The notes under the pieces were generated by a model, which was not told the origin of the DNA, made no database searches, and worked only from the letters and a program-made list of their open reading frames with translations. Of a stretch of 7,667 nt of DNA, positions 1 through 7,256 are shown one piece after another. The stretch's first letter is position 1; each line of letters opens with the position of its first letter. Source of the DNA: Hyphomicrobiales bacterium (lineage in GTDB: Bacteria; Pseudomonadota; Alphaproteobacteria; Rhizobiales; Beijerinckiaceae); contig JAQGKN010000308.1 of assembly GCA_028290085.1 (NCBI GenBank), forward strand, positions 1 through 7,667, in the 5' to 3' direction. The position numbers and the translations under genes were made by a program.

Positions 1-479
1 CACACTTTTTCTGTGTAGGTCTTGAAGAAAATGGAGAACAGGCGCTCCCCGAAGTTGTTGCGCACCCATTGATGGAAGGTCTTGGGTTCCTTGATGGGGA
101 ACAGCTTGGCCCAGCCGAAGGACGCCACACAGGCGGCGCTCTGGAGGATGCCGAGATTGCGGAGGGCCTCGAAGGCCTTGAGTGGATAGGAGTAAAACTT
201 GCCGCGATAATAAATGCGCGAGAGGCGCGGACGCTCGATGAAGTCGTCGGGCAAAATTTCGTCCCAGAGATCCACGATTTCTTTCGATTTCGAGAAGAAC
301 CTGTGGCCGCCGATGTCGAACAGGAAACCCTTGTAGCTCGCGGTGCGGCTGATTCCCCCGACGTAGGCGGGATCCTGCTCAAGCACCGTGACGCCATGCC
401 CGGCTTTAGCCAGCGCGTAAGCCGTTGTCAGGCCTGCGGGTCCGGCCCCAACGACCAGGGTTTCCAAAATCTGCGTCAT
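1..479 (-). CDS. FAD-dependent oxidoreductase (amine oxidase / UDP-galactopyranose mutase-like), N-terminal part, cut by the window edge
   Basis: The reverse strand gives 159 residues from an ATG at 479 to the left edge, with no stop. A Rossmann dinucleotide-binding site lies at residues 9-36: VVGAGPAGL holds the GxGxxG glycines 11, 13 and 16, and Glu34 is placed to bind the ADP ribose. It is followed by GGISR (41-45) and DIGGHRFF (55-62), typical of the COG1232-like family that includes protoporphyrinogen oxidase and UDP-galactopyranose mutase relatives. The visible part ends at FKTYTEKV, a conserved stretch in these proteins, which usually run past 400 residues, so well over half is outside the window. 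The start is supported by GGAG (486-489 on the plus strand) five to six bases upstream. FAD binding is well supported; the substrate is not. Relatives are often found near polyprenyl glycosyltransferase genes, but no such neighbour is visible here. It is divergent from malate synthase, with 211 bases between them. Confidence 0.85.
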   Translation of the reverse strand, partial: MTQILETLVVGAGPAGLTTAYALAKAGHGVTVLEQDPAYVGGISRTASYKGFLFDIGGHRFFSKSKEIVDLWDEILPDDFIERPRLSRIYYRGKFYSYPLKAFEALRNLGILQSAACVASFGWAKLFPIKEPKTFHQWVRNNFGERLFSIFFKTYTEKV

Positions 480-517
480 TTCCGCTCCAAATGTAGTACG
501 CAGATTGCGGGATTCTG

Positions 518-534
518 GTTAACGCCGCGTTTAC
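518..534. promoter_or_regulatory. Imperfect palindrome, operator-like, between divergent genes
   Basis: GTTAACGC, a single c, then GCGTTTAC: two 8-base arms that match as an inverted repeat at 7 of 8 positions. It sits 39 bases upstream of the oxidoreductase start and about 155 bases upstream of the malate synthase start. A GATTC at 511-515 (a GANTC site, the target of the CcrM methylase in many Alphaproteobacteria) is next to it. On the minus strand, TTAACC within the palindrome lies 18 bases before TACTAC, a weak -35/-10-like pair for the oxidoreductase gene. The symmetry and location suit a regulator-binding site, but no regulator is known and one occurrence is weak evidence. Confidence 0.2.
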
Positions 535-651
535 GCACGACCGGTGGCGCGGCTGGGGGCAGCCCTTAGCCATTGGTCGCGACGGATCGGTTTGCCTCGC
601 GCGGGCCCTTGAAACCGGGGCGTTGACCGGGCAAGGATCAGACTGAAAACA

Positions 652-667
652 GGCCGAGCCTTCGGCC
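652..667 (+). other. Small hairpin in the malate synthase leader
   Basis: GGCCGA and TCGGCC form a perfect 6-base-pair GC-rich stem around a 4-base loop (gcct). It ends 12 bases before the GGGAG ribosome binding site (680-684) of the malate synthase gene. There is no T-tract, so it is not a terminator. If transcription starts upstream, for example from a promoter using TTGACC at 623-628 (a -35-like hexamer with no good -10 match), the hairpin would be in the mRNA leader and could affect stability or translation. It could also be a chance structure in GC-rich DNA. Confidence 0.25.
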
Positions 668-690
668 AAGCGAAAACGCGGGAGCAACCC

Positions 691-2838
691 ATGAGCCGCA
701 CCAAAGTCGCCGGTCTGTCGATTGAAACGGTCCTGCATGATTTCATCCGCACCGAAGCTCTGCCGGGAACGGGTGTCTCGCCCGACGCCTTCTTCGGCGG
801 CTTCGCCTCGCTGGTCGCCGATCTCAGCCCGCGCAACCGTGCTTTGCTGGATGTCCGCGACGCGCTGCAGGCAAAGATCGACGCATGGCACCTCGCCCAA
901 AAAGGCGAGCGGCACGATGGGGCAGCCTATCAGGCCATGCTGCGCGAGATCGGCTACCTGCGCCCGGCCCCGGCCACCTTCAGCGTGAAGACGCAGAATG
1001 TCGATGACGAAATCGCCCATCTCGCCGGGCCGCAGCTCGTCGTGCCGATGTCCAACGCGCGTTATGCGCTCAACGCCGCCAATGCGCGCTGGGGCAGCCT
1101 CTTTGACGCGCTCTACGGTACGGATGCCGTGGTCGCCGAGCCCGCGGGCAAGGGCTACAACAAAGCGCGCGGCGCCAAGGTCATCGCTTTCGCCAAGGCC
1201 GCGCTCGACAAGATCGCGCCGCTCGCCAAGGGTAGCCATGCGGACGCCACCGGATATGCGATCAAGGACGGCGCACTCGTCGTGACGATGGGTGCCGGCA
1301 CTACGGGCCTCGCCGATCCCACAGGCCTTGCCGGCTGGCAGGGTGCGCAAGATGCGCCGACACTTGTGCTGCTGCGCCACAATGGCATTCATGCGGAGAT
1401 CCACATCGACCGCACCAGCACTATCGGTCGCGACGATGCCGCGGGTGTTTCTGATGTCGTGCTCGAATCCGCACTCTCGACGATCGTCGACATGGAAGAC
1501 AGCGTCGCCGCCGTCGATGCGCAGGACAAGGTCGAGGTCTATCGTAACTGGGTCGGCCTGATGCGCGGCACGCTGACCGCGTCATTCGAAAAGGGGGGAC
1601 GCACGCTCGAGCGCAAGCTCAACGACGACCGCGTGTATGAGAGCGCCAACGGCCCTTACCACCTGCACGGCCGCAGCCTAATGCTCATCCGCAATGTCGG
1701 CCATCACATGTATACGGATGCCGTGCTCGATGCGCAGGGGCAGGAAATTCCCGAAGGGCTGCTCGACGCCGCCGTCAGCGTTTTGATCGCCATCCACGAT
1801 CTCAAGAGCCAGGGCCCGATCCGCAACAGCCGCAAGGGCTCGGTCTATATCGTGAAGCCGAAAATGCACGGCGCCGACGAAGTGGCTTTCGCCAACGAGC
1901 TTTTCGGCCGCGTCGAGGATATACTGGGCTTGCCGCGCAACACCGTGAAAATGGGCATCATGGACGAGGAGCGGCGCACCACCGTCAACCTGCAGGCCTG
2001 TATTGCGGCTGCGGGCGACCGCGTCGTGTTCATCAACACCGGCTTCCTTGATCGCACTGGCGACGAAATTCACACCTCCATCGAGGCCGGGCCTGTCGTG
2101 CGCAAGAACGACATGAAGAGCACCGCATGGATCAAGGCCTATGAGGATTCCAACGTCGATGCGGGCCTCGCCTGCGGGCTGCCGGGACATGCGCAGATCG
2201 GCAAGGGCATGTGGGCCGCACCCGACCGCATGGCCGATATGCTCGCGCAGAAGATCGGCCATCCGAAGTCCGGCGCCACCACCGCGTGGGTGCCCTCCCC
2301 GACCGCCGCGACTTTGCACGCGCTGCATTATCACGACGTGGATGTCTTTGCGCGCCAGGCGGAACTCAAGAACCGCCCCTATGCCTCGCTCGACGATATC
2401 CTGACCATTCCGCTGGCCGAATCCAACTTCGCGCCCGAAGACGTGAAGCAGGAACTCGACAACAATTGCCAGGGCATTCTCGGCTATGTCGTGCGCTGGA
2501 TCGACCAGGGCGTGGGCTGCTCGAAAGTACCTGACATTCACGATGTCGGCCTGATGGAAGACCGTGCGACATTGCGCATTTCCAGCCAGCACATCGCCAA
2601 CTGGCTGCTGCATGGGGTGGTGACAAAGGCGCAGGTGATGGAAGCGATGAAGCGCATGGCGGTCATCGTCGACCGGCAGAATGCGGATGATCCGCTCTAC
2701 ACGCCGATGGCGCCGTCCTTTGATGGCCCCGCCTTTGCTGCCGCCTGCGATCTCGTGTTCAAGGGCCGCGCGCAGCCCAACGGCTACACCGAGTGGATCC
2801 TCCACCAGCGTCGCCGCGAGGCCAAGGCGAAGGCCTGA
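691..2838 (+). CDS. glcB: Malate synthase G
   Basis: This 715-residue protein is close to the usual length of malate synthase G (E. coli GlcB has 723) and is complete. It condenses glyoxylate with acetyl-CoA to give malate and CoA in the cytoplasm, serving the glyoxylate shunt and glycolate/glyoxylate use. The fold is a TIM barrel with inserted domains. Residues matching the E. coli active site are visible: Arg334 (in MLIRNVGHH), Glu426 (in [10 protein letters not shown]) and Asp454 (in [11 protein letters not shown]) for glyoxylate and Mg binding, Cys610 (in GCSKVPDIH) and catalytic-base Asp624 (in [17 protein letters not shown]). The blocks [18 protein letters not shown] (531-548) and QPNGYTE near the C-terminus are also typical. 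The ATG follows GGGAG (680-684) by six bases. It is transcribed alone: the upstream gene is divergent and the downstream gene convergent. No isocitrate lyase is in the window. Long reverse-strand frames across it are by-products of its codon bias. Confidence 0.97.
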   Translation: MSRTKVAGLSIETVLHDFIRTEALPGTGVSPDAFFGGFASLVADLSPRNRALLDVRDALQAKIDAWHLAQKGERHDGAAYQAMLREIGYLRPAPATFSVKTQNVDDEIAHLAGPQLVVPMSNARYALNAANARWGSLFDALYGTDAVVAEPAGKGYNKARGAKVIAFAKAALDKIAPLAKGSHADATGYAIKDGALVVTMGAGTTGLADPTGLAGWQGAQDAPTLVLLRHNGIHAEIHIDRTSTIGRDDAAGVSDVVLESALSTIVDMEDSVAAVDAQDKVEVYRNWVGLMRGTLTASFEKGGRTLERKLNDDRVYESANGPYHLHGRSLMLIRNVGHHMYTDAVLDAQGQEIPEGLLDAAVSVLIAIHDLKSQGPIRNSRKGSVYIVKPKMHGADEVAFANELFGRVEDILGLPRNTVKMGIMDEERRTTVNLQACIAAAGDRVVFINTGFLDRTGDEIHTSIEAGPVVRKNDMKSTAWIKAYEDSNVDAGLACGLPGHAQIGKGMWAAPDRMADMLAQKIGHPKSGATTAWVPSPTAATLHALHYHDVDVFARQAELKNRPYASLDDILTIPLAESNFAPEDVKQELDNNCQGILGYVVRWIDQGVGCSKVPDIHDVGLMEDRATLRISSQHIANWLLHGVVTKAQVMEAMKRMAVIVDRQNADDPLYTPMAPSFDGPAFAAACDLVFKGRAQPNGYTEWILHQRRREAKAKA

Positions 2839-2848
2839 TCTGTCGTGA

Positions 2849-2874
2849 CGAGCCGCGCCGCGAAGCGCGGCTCG
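2849..2874. terminator. GC-rich hairpin between convergent genes, probable shared terminator
   Basis: A perfect 10-base-pair inverted repeat, CGAGCCGCGC (2849-2858) and GCGCGGCTCG (2865-2874), surrounds a 6-base loop (cgcgaa). It starts 10 bases after the malate synthase stop and ends 9 bases before the stop of the convergent dehydrogenase gene, so it could end transcription from both sides. Neither side has a T-tract, so it is not a classic intrinsic terminator; it may work with Rho or mainly protect mRNA 3' ends. Confidence 0.5.
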
Positions 2875-2883
2875 GTGCCACCA

Positions 2884-4266
2884 TCAGGAATGGACGAGCA
2901 CAGTCTTGATGTTCACGAATTCATGGATGCCGAAACGGCCGCATTCGCGGCCGTAGCCGGAATGCTTGACGCCGCCGAAAGGCAGGCGCGGGTCCGAGCG
3001 CACGTTCACGTTGACGAAGCTCATGCCCGCTTCGAGACGCTCGGCGGCGATCTGTTCGCCGCGTACAAGATCTCGTGTCAACACGCCGGAACCAAGCCCG
3101 AACTCTGAAGCGTTCGCGATGCGGATTGCATCTTCCTCATCGAGCGCTTCGATGATCGCGGCGACGGGGCCGAAGACCTCTTCATCATGCGCGGGTTGCC
3201 CCGCCTTCACGTCGGTAAGGATGGTCGCTGGGTAATATGCGCCCGGACGATCAGGGATCTTGCCACCGATGAGAATGCGCGCGCCTGCAGCGACACTCTT
3301 TTCGACCTGCTCGTGGATGCCGTCGCGCGCCTGCATACTTTGCATTGGCCCGAGCTTCGTGCCCTCCTTGCGTGGGTCGCCCATCTCGTAGACCTTCATG
3401 GCCTCGACGAAGGCGCTCTCGAATGCTTCGCGTAGTTCGCTGATGACGATGAAGCGCTTGCCTGCGATGCAGCTTTGGCCTCCGTTGACCATGCGCGCAG
3501 TCGCCGCGATCTGGGCCGCAGCTTTCACATCAGCATCACCAAGCACGAGATAGGCGTCCGAGCCGCCGAGTTCGAGCACCGTCTTCTTCAGCGCCCCGCC
3601 AGCGGCCGCAGCAACCGCGCGCCCGGCCGCGACGCTGCCCGTGAGCGTGACGGCGGCGATGGCATCGCTCTCGATCAGGGCGTTGATGTCGCGGCTCGGC
3701 AGCAGCACCGTGCGGAAGAGGTTCTCCGGAAAGCCCGCGTCGTGGAAGACTTCCTCAATCGCCAATGCGCAGCCCGGTACGTTGCTCGCGTGTTTCAGCA
3801 CAGCGCCATTGCCCGCCATCAGCGCCGGCGCGGCAAAGCGGATGCACTGCCAGAAGGGGAAGTTCCAAGGCATGATGGCGAGCACGACGCCGAGCGGATT
3901 GTAGGTGACGAAGGCGCGCGGGCCGCCCATGTCGATCATCTCGCGGGCCAGGAAGCCTTCGGCCTGCTCGGCAAAGTAGTCGCAATGCGATGCGCACTTT
4001 TCGATTTCCGTCCGGCCCTCGTCGAGCGTCTTTCCCATCTCGTCGGTCATGAGCGCGGCGTAGCGGTCGCGCCTCTCGCGAAGGATGCGTGCGGCGCGTT
4101 TCATCAGTTCGGCGCGATGCAGAAAGCTCTCCTTGCGCCATTCGAGGAAGGCAGCTTGCACCGTGCCTGCGATGTCGTGCGCCTCCTGCGCGGAATGCGC
4201 GACATAGCTGCGCCCGAGCTTGCCTGTCGCTGGGTCCGTCGTCATGATTTGCGGCTTCTCAACCAT
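2884..4266 (-). CDS. Succinate-semialdehyde dehydrogenase, NAD(P)-dependent (GabD1/Sad-type aldehyde dehydrogenase)
   Basis: A complete 460-residue aldehyde dehydrogenase, close in length to E. coli Sad (YneI, 462). It would oxidise succinic semialdehyde to succinate in the cytoplasm using NAD(P), as in GABA breakdown. Active-site and cofactor residues are visible: Asn135 in PWNFPFWQ, Lys158 in LKHASN, the LTGS turn (208-211), general base Glu232 in LELGGSD, nucleophile Cys266 in NGGQSCIAGKRF, and EEVFGP (362-367). The C-terminal LPFGGVKHSGYGRE (428-441) is also typical. The GQSCIAGKRF form of the cysteine motif and the short N-terminus point to the GabD1/Sad subgroup rather than the longer GabD. 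The ATG is preceded by AGGAG (4273-4277 on the plus strand) six bases upstream. It stands alone, convergent with malate synthase and divergent from the kinase. No GABA transaminase or permease is in the window, so the exact aldehyde substrate is an inference from subfamily. Confidence 0.9.
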   Translation of the reverse strand: MVEKPQIMTTDPATGKLGRSYVAHSAQEAHDIAGTVQAAFLEWRKESFLHRAELMKRAARILRERRDRYAALMTDEMGKTLDEGRTEIEKCASHCDYFAEQAEGFLAREMIDMGGPRAFVTYNPLGVVLAIMPWNFPFWQCIRFAAPALMAGNGAVLKHASNVPGCALAIEEVFHDAGFPENLFRTVLLPSRDINALIESDAIAAVTLTGSVAAGRAVAAAAGGALKKTVLELGGSDAYLVLGDADVKAAAQIAATARMVNGGQSCIAGKRFIVISELREAFESAFVEAMKVYEMGDPRKEGTKLGPMQSMQARDGIHEQVEKSVAAGARILIGGKIPDRPGAYYPATILTDVKAGQPAHDEEVFGPVAAIIEALDEEDAIRIANASEFGLGSGVLTRDLVRGEQIAAERLEAGMSFVNVNVRSDPRLPFGGVKHSGYGRECGRFGIHEFVNIKTVLVHS

Positions 4267-4348
4267 GGGTTTCTCCTGCCCTCGCGGGGGTGTTCTCAGA
4301 TGTGCATGGCAATGGAATAGCGAACATGATCGTCACGCTTTTCCTTCG

Positions 4349-4371
4349 ATGCGGTTGCCCTGCATTTTTTT
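4349..4371 (+). other. Weak hairpin with T7 tract in the divergent intergenic region
   Basis: ATGCGG and its partner CC..GCAT can form a bulged stem of about six pairs, followed directly by seven T residues (4365-4371). It resembles a weak intrinsic terminator reading rightward, but no plus-strand gene lies upstream to be terminated. It could end a leader or antisense transcript starting near the dehydrogenase start, or be chance. Confidence 0.15.
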
Positions 4372-4383
4372 CGCGTCATGGCT

Positions 4384-4428
4384 GGAACCCGAAAGGCTCG
4401 TCGTCGTTCCGCTTTCAGCCTTTTTATT
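4384..4428 (+). other. Terminator-like hairpin in the sensor kinase leader
   Basis: AAAGGCT (4392-4398) pairs with AGCCTTT (4417-4423) around an 18-base loop, and the right arm runs into TTTTTATT (4421-4428). A second possible stem, GGAAC (4384-4388) with GTTCC (4406-4410), crosses the first, so the two exclude each other. This is the layout of an attenuator, about 70 bases before the kinase start. Both stems are short and the loop is large, so folding is uncertain. The rest of the 230-base region between the divergent genes (4267-4496) shows no convincing promoter, RNA gene or small coding frame. Confidence 0.2.
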
Positions 4429-4496
4429 GGTTGCGTGCAGCCAGCGTGGTTGCGCGCGTATCTGCGGCCACCGTCCCCTGAAAGATACCGGAGAAC

Positions 4497-7241
4497 ATGC
4501 CTCTTACCGCCAAGCTTCGACGGTCGAGCCATACGGCACGCTGGCATCTTGCCGTGTTCGCCATGGCGCTCAGCCTCCCGGTTCTCACCTTTGTCGGGTA
4601 TCTGCTGTTTCAATATACGCAGTCCGAACGCAATCGCCTTGAGGGCCGCGCTGCGACACTCGCCAATGACGTCAGTGTTTCAGTGGACAGAGAACTCACC
4701 GGCCTCGCCGCGGGGCTCGACGTACTCTCGCTGTCGCAATTTCTACAGGAAGGCGATCTCGAGGGCTTCTATGCGCAGGCCAAGCAGGTCGAGGAGCGAC
4801 AGGGTGTCATCCCCGTTCTTCGCGATGTGAACGGTCAACAGCTGGTCAATACGCGGCTACCTTTCCGGCAGCCGCTACCGGTCTCCCATCTGAGCGTCGA
4901 CCAGAAGGTACTGGAGACAAAAAAGCCCCAGATTTCGGGCCTCTTTATCGGCGCTGTGACGAATGCGCCGCTTTTTGGCGTCGTCGTTCCCGTGCTTTCG
5001 GGCGAACGTGTGATCTATCTATTGTCGCTCAGCCTGCCGCTCGACCGCATTCGCGCCGTATTCGACGATCAGGACATTCCACAAGGCTGGGCCGTCGCCG
5101 TTGTGGACCGGCAAGGCACCATCATGGCGCGCAATATTCGTAACGACGAGTTCGTGGGGAAAAGCGCGACCAGGGATCTCATAGAGCACACCGACGGCCC
5201 TAGCGGCACGTGGGGCGGGACGTCCGTCGAAGGCGAGGCAGTGTTCGGCGCCTACAGCCGCAGCCGTTTGTCCGACTGGCGCATCGCTGTCGGTGTGCGA
5301 CGGGATCTTCTCAACCAGTCATTGACGCAATCCTTCTGGCTGCTGATGACGCTGGGTGCGGCGTTGCTCGCACTCTCAACCGTGCTGGCGGCCTTCTTCG
5401 CGCGGCGTATTACACAGCCCATGCATGCGCTCTCGGCACGGGCGGCGGCACTCGGGCGTGGTGAGGATGTCTCACCACTGGAAACGACACTGCGGGAAGC
5501 AGACGAGGTCAGCGAAGTTCTCGCCACGGCATCGTCACGCATGCGCCAGCGGGCGCGTGAGCGTGACAAAGCCGTGTCGGCACTCAGCGAAGAGACGCTG
5601 CGTCTCGATACGCTCAACCGAGCCGGTACCACCTTGTCAGGCGAGCTCGACCTCGAGCATCTCATCGAGAGTATAACGACCTCGGCGACCCGCCTGAGCG
5701 GCGCGCAGTATGGTGCGTTTTTCGAACGCGTGCCGCCGGGGCCCCTCAACGAAGAAGAGGTCTGGAAACTCGGCAGCTTGAGCAGTGCCGATCCAGAAGC
5801 CTTCACGCGCTTCGGACTGCCGCGCGCGACGAAACTGTTCGCACCGAGTTTTCGTGGCGAAGGCGTCATCCGCAGCGACGATGTGCACCTAGATCCGCGC
5901 TATGGCTCCTTGGGTGGCATGCCTGCCGGGCATCTGCCGGTGCGCTCATACATGGCCGTGCCAGTGATCTCACGCAGTGCGGAAACGCTGGGCGTTCTGC
6001 TGTTTGGCCATGCGGAGCCCGGACGATTCGGTGAGCGCGAAGAGAGGCTGATCGCGGGCTTTGCCGGACAGGCCTCCATCGCTCTCGATAATGCGCGCCT
6101 GTTCCGCTCGGTGCAGCTGGAACAGGACAGGTTCAGGGCGGCGGTCGCCGCGGTGCGCGGCGTTTTGTGGACCAACGATGCAGAGGGCCGCATGCGCGGC
6201 GAGCAGCCGGGATGGTCTGCCCTCACGGGACAAAGCCGCGCGGAGTATCAGGACTACGGATGGGCGAATGCCGTCCATCCCGACGATACGGAGGCGAGCG
6301 TTGCGGCGTGGAACGAGGCCGTTGCCAAGCACAAGACTTTCATCTTCGAGCATCGCGTGCGCAGATATGACGGCGTTTGGCGAACCTTTGCCATTCGGGC
6401 CGTGCCGGTCATTCAAGCGGATGGGTCTCTGCGCGAGTGGGTCGGCGTGCATACCGACATCACCGAACAGCGCGACGCCGAGGCCGAGCTCAAGGAATCC
6501 AACGAGGAGATCCAGCGCTACGCTTACATCGTCAGTCACGATCTGCGCGCGCCACTCGTCAACATCATGGGCTTCACCAGCGAACTGGAAGCCGTGCGCG
6601 AAGGGATCATGAGCGAACTCGCAAGCAGCCCGAAGGTCGATACCATCAATCGTGATCTGGTCGAGGCGATCTCCTTCATCAAGGCCGCTATCAACAAGAT
6701 GGACAGCCTCATCAACGCCATCCTGCGGCTCTCTCGCGAGGGACGCCGTACGTTCCGCCCGGAAAATCTCGACATGAAGCAAACGTTGCAGGGCCTCGCC
6801 GATGCGCAGCGCCACCAGGCAGATGCAGTCGAAGCCGAAGTGATCATCGGCGAACTGCCAATGCTTGTGGCGGACCGTCTCGCGGTGGAGCAGATCTTCG
6901 GCAATCTCATCGACAATGCCATCAAATATCTCGCGCCCGGGCGCCCCGGCCGCATCGAGATATCAGGCGAACAAATTGGTTCGCGCGTGCGCTTCGGGGT
7001 GCGCGACAACGGGCGCGGAATCTCGCCGCAGGATCATGCGCGCGTGTTCGAGCTGTTTCGTCGTTCCGGCGCACAGGACAAGCCTGGCGAAGGCATAGGT
7101 CTTGCTCACGTGCGCACACTTGTTCGCAGCCTCGGCGGTCGGATCGACCTTGCATCGTCGCTCGGAATTGGTACGACATTCATCATCACGATGCCGCAAG
7201 CACCAGCGCGGACATCTACAGCTGCGCTTGCAGCAGAGTGA
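4497..7241 (+). CDS. Membrane sensor histidine kinase (Cache-like sensor, HAMP, GAF, PAS, HisKA, HATPase_c)
   Basis: A complete 914-residue kinase that would sense a periplasmic signal and autophosphorylate on histidine. Order of parts: transmembrane helix about 17-39; periplasmic region about 41-275, whose second half (GWAVAVVDRQGTIMA to DWRIAVGV) looks like a Cache fold; second helix about 279-301; HAMP about 302-355 (RRITQPMHAL); GAF about 370-540; PAS about 545-660, ending in the PAC-like GVHTDITEQRDAE; HisKA with phospho-acceptor His681 in VSHDLRAPL; then HATPase_c with the N box (Asn803, Asn807), DNGRG (837-841), FELF (851-854) and GEGIGL (864-869). All catalytic boxes are intact. The ATG follows GGAG (4490-4493) by only three bases, a tight spacing; the next Met lies inside the first helix, so this start is preferred. 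The protein has no cysteine at all. A response-regulator start follows 15 bases downstream, so the two are probably one operon. The ligand is unknown. Confidence 0.93.
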   Translation: MPLTAKLRRSSHTARWHLAVFAMALSLPVLTFVGYLLFQYTQSERNRLEGRAATLANDVSVSVDRELTGLAAGLDVLSLSQFLQEGDLEGFYAQAKQVEERQGVIPVLRDVNGQQLVNTRLPFRQPLPVSHLSVDQKVLETKKPQISGLFIGAVTNAPLFGVVVPVLSGERVIYLLSLSLPLDRIRAVFDDQDIPQGWAVAVVDRQGTIMARNIRNDEFVGKSATRDLIEHTDGPSGTWGGTSVEGEAVFGAYSRSRLSDWRIAVGVRRDLLNQSLTQSFWLLMTLGAALLALSTVLAAFFARRITQPMHALSARAAALGRGEDVSPLETTLREADEVSEVLATASSRMRQRARERDKAVSALSEETLRLDTLNRAGTTLSGELDLEHLIESITTSATRLSGAQYGAFFERVPPGPLNEEEVWKLGSLSSADPEAFTRFGLPRATKLFAPSFRGEGVIRSDDVHLDPRYGSLGGMPAGHLPVRSYMAVPVISRSAETLGVLLFGHAEPGRFGEREERLIAGFAGQASIALDNARLFRSVQLEQDRFRAAVAAVRGVLWTNDAEGRMRGEQPGWSALTGQSRAEYQDYGWANAVHPDDTEASVAAWNEAVAKHKTFIFEHRVRRYDGVWRTFAIRAVPVIQADGSLREWVGVHTDITEQRDAEAELKESNEEIQRYAYIVSHDLRAPLVNIMGFTSELEAVREGIMSELASSPKVDTINRDLVEAISFIKAAINKMDSLINAILRLSREGRRTFRPENLDMKQTLQGLADAQRHQADAVEAEVIIGELPMLVADRLAVEQIFGNLIDNAIKYLAPGRPGRIEISGEQIGSRVRFGVRDNGRGISPQDHARVFELFRRSGAQDKPGEGIGLAHVRTLVRSLGGRIDLASSLGIGTTFIITMPQAPARTSTAALAAE

Positions 7242-7245
7242 TTTC

Positions 7246-7250
7246 GGGAG
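7246..7250 (+). promoter_or_regulatory. Ribosome binding site fixing the GTG start at 7257
   Basis: GGGAG lies six bases before the GTG at 7257, an ideal distance. It supports this start over the GTG at 7238, which overlaps the kinase stop and opens a frame with no recognisable protein. Confidence 0.6.
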
Positions 7251-7256
7251 TTTTTC

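Noticed and set aside
69..569. A 166-codon plus-strand frame at the left edge
   Set aside because: The reverse strand here encodes a clear FAD-binding Rossmann domain with a good ribosome binding site, so this frame is its shadow.
406..1404. A 332-codon reverse-strand frame over the start of malate synthase
   Set aside because: It lies antisense to glcB and into the oxidoreductase, matches no recognisable family, and is the expected by-product of strong GC third-position bias.
1678..2805. A 375-codon reverse-strand frame inside malate synthase
   Set aside because: Fully antisense to conserved catalytic regions of glcB, with His/Val/Gly-rich composition typical of antisense translation in GC-rich DNA.
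691..4266. Malate synthase and semialdehyde dehydrogenase as a joint pathway cluster
   Set aside because: The genes are convergent with a hairpin between them, and no isocitrate lyase, GABA transaminase or regulator is present; both feed central carbon metabolism, but linkage of function is not shown.
3475..4320. A 281-codon plus-strand frame over the aldehyde dehydrogenase
   Set aside because: Antisense to a gene with all its catalytic motifs; Arg/His/Ala-rich with no domain.
4290..4642. Small plus-strand frames in the intergenic region before the kinase
   Set aside because: No ribosome binding site of note, no recognisable protein, and the longer ones run out of frame into the kinase gene.
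5600..6130. GAF domain of the kinase as a bacteriophytochrome chromophore site
   Set aside because: The kinase has no cysteine, no PHY domain and no DIP-type phytochrome motif; it is an ordinary GAF domain.
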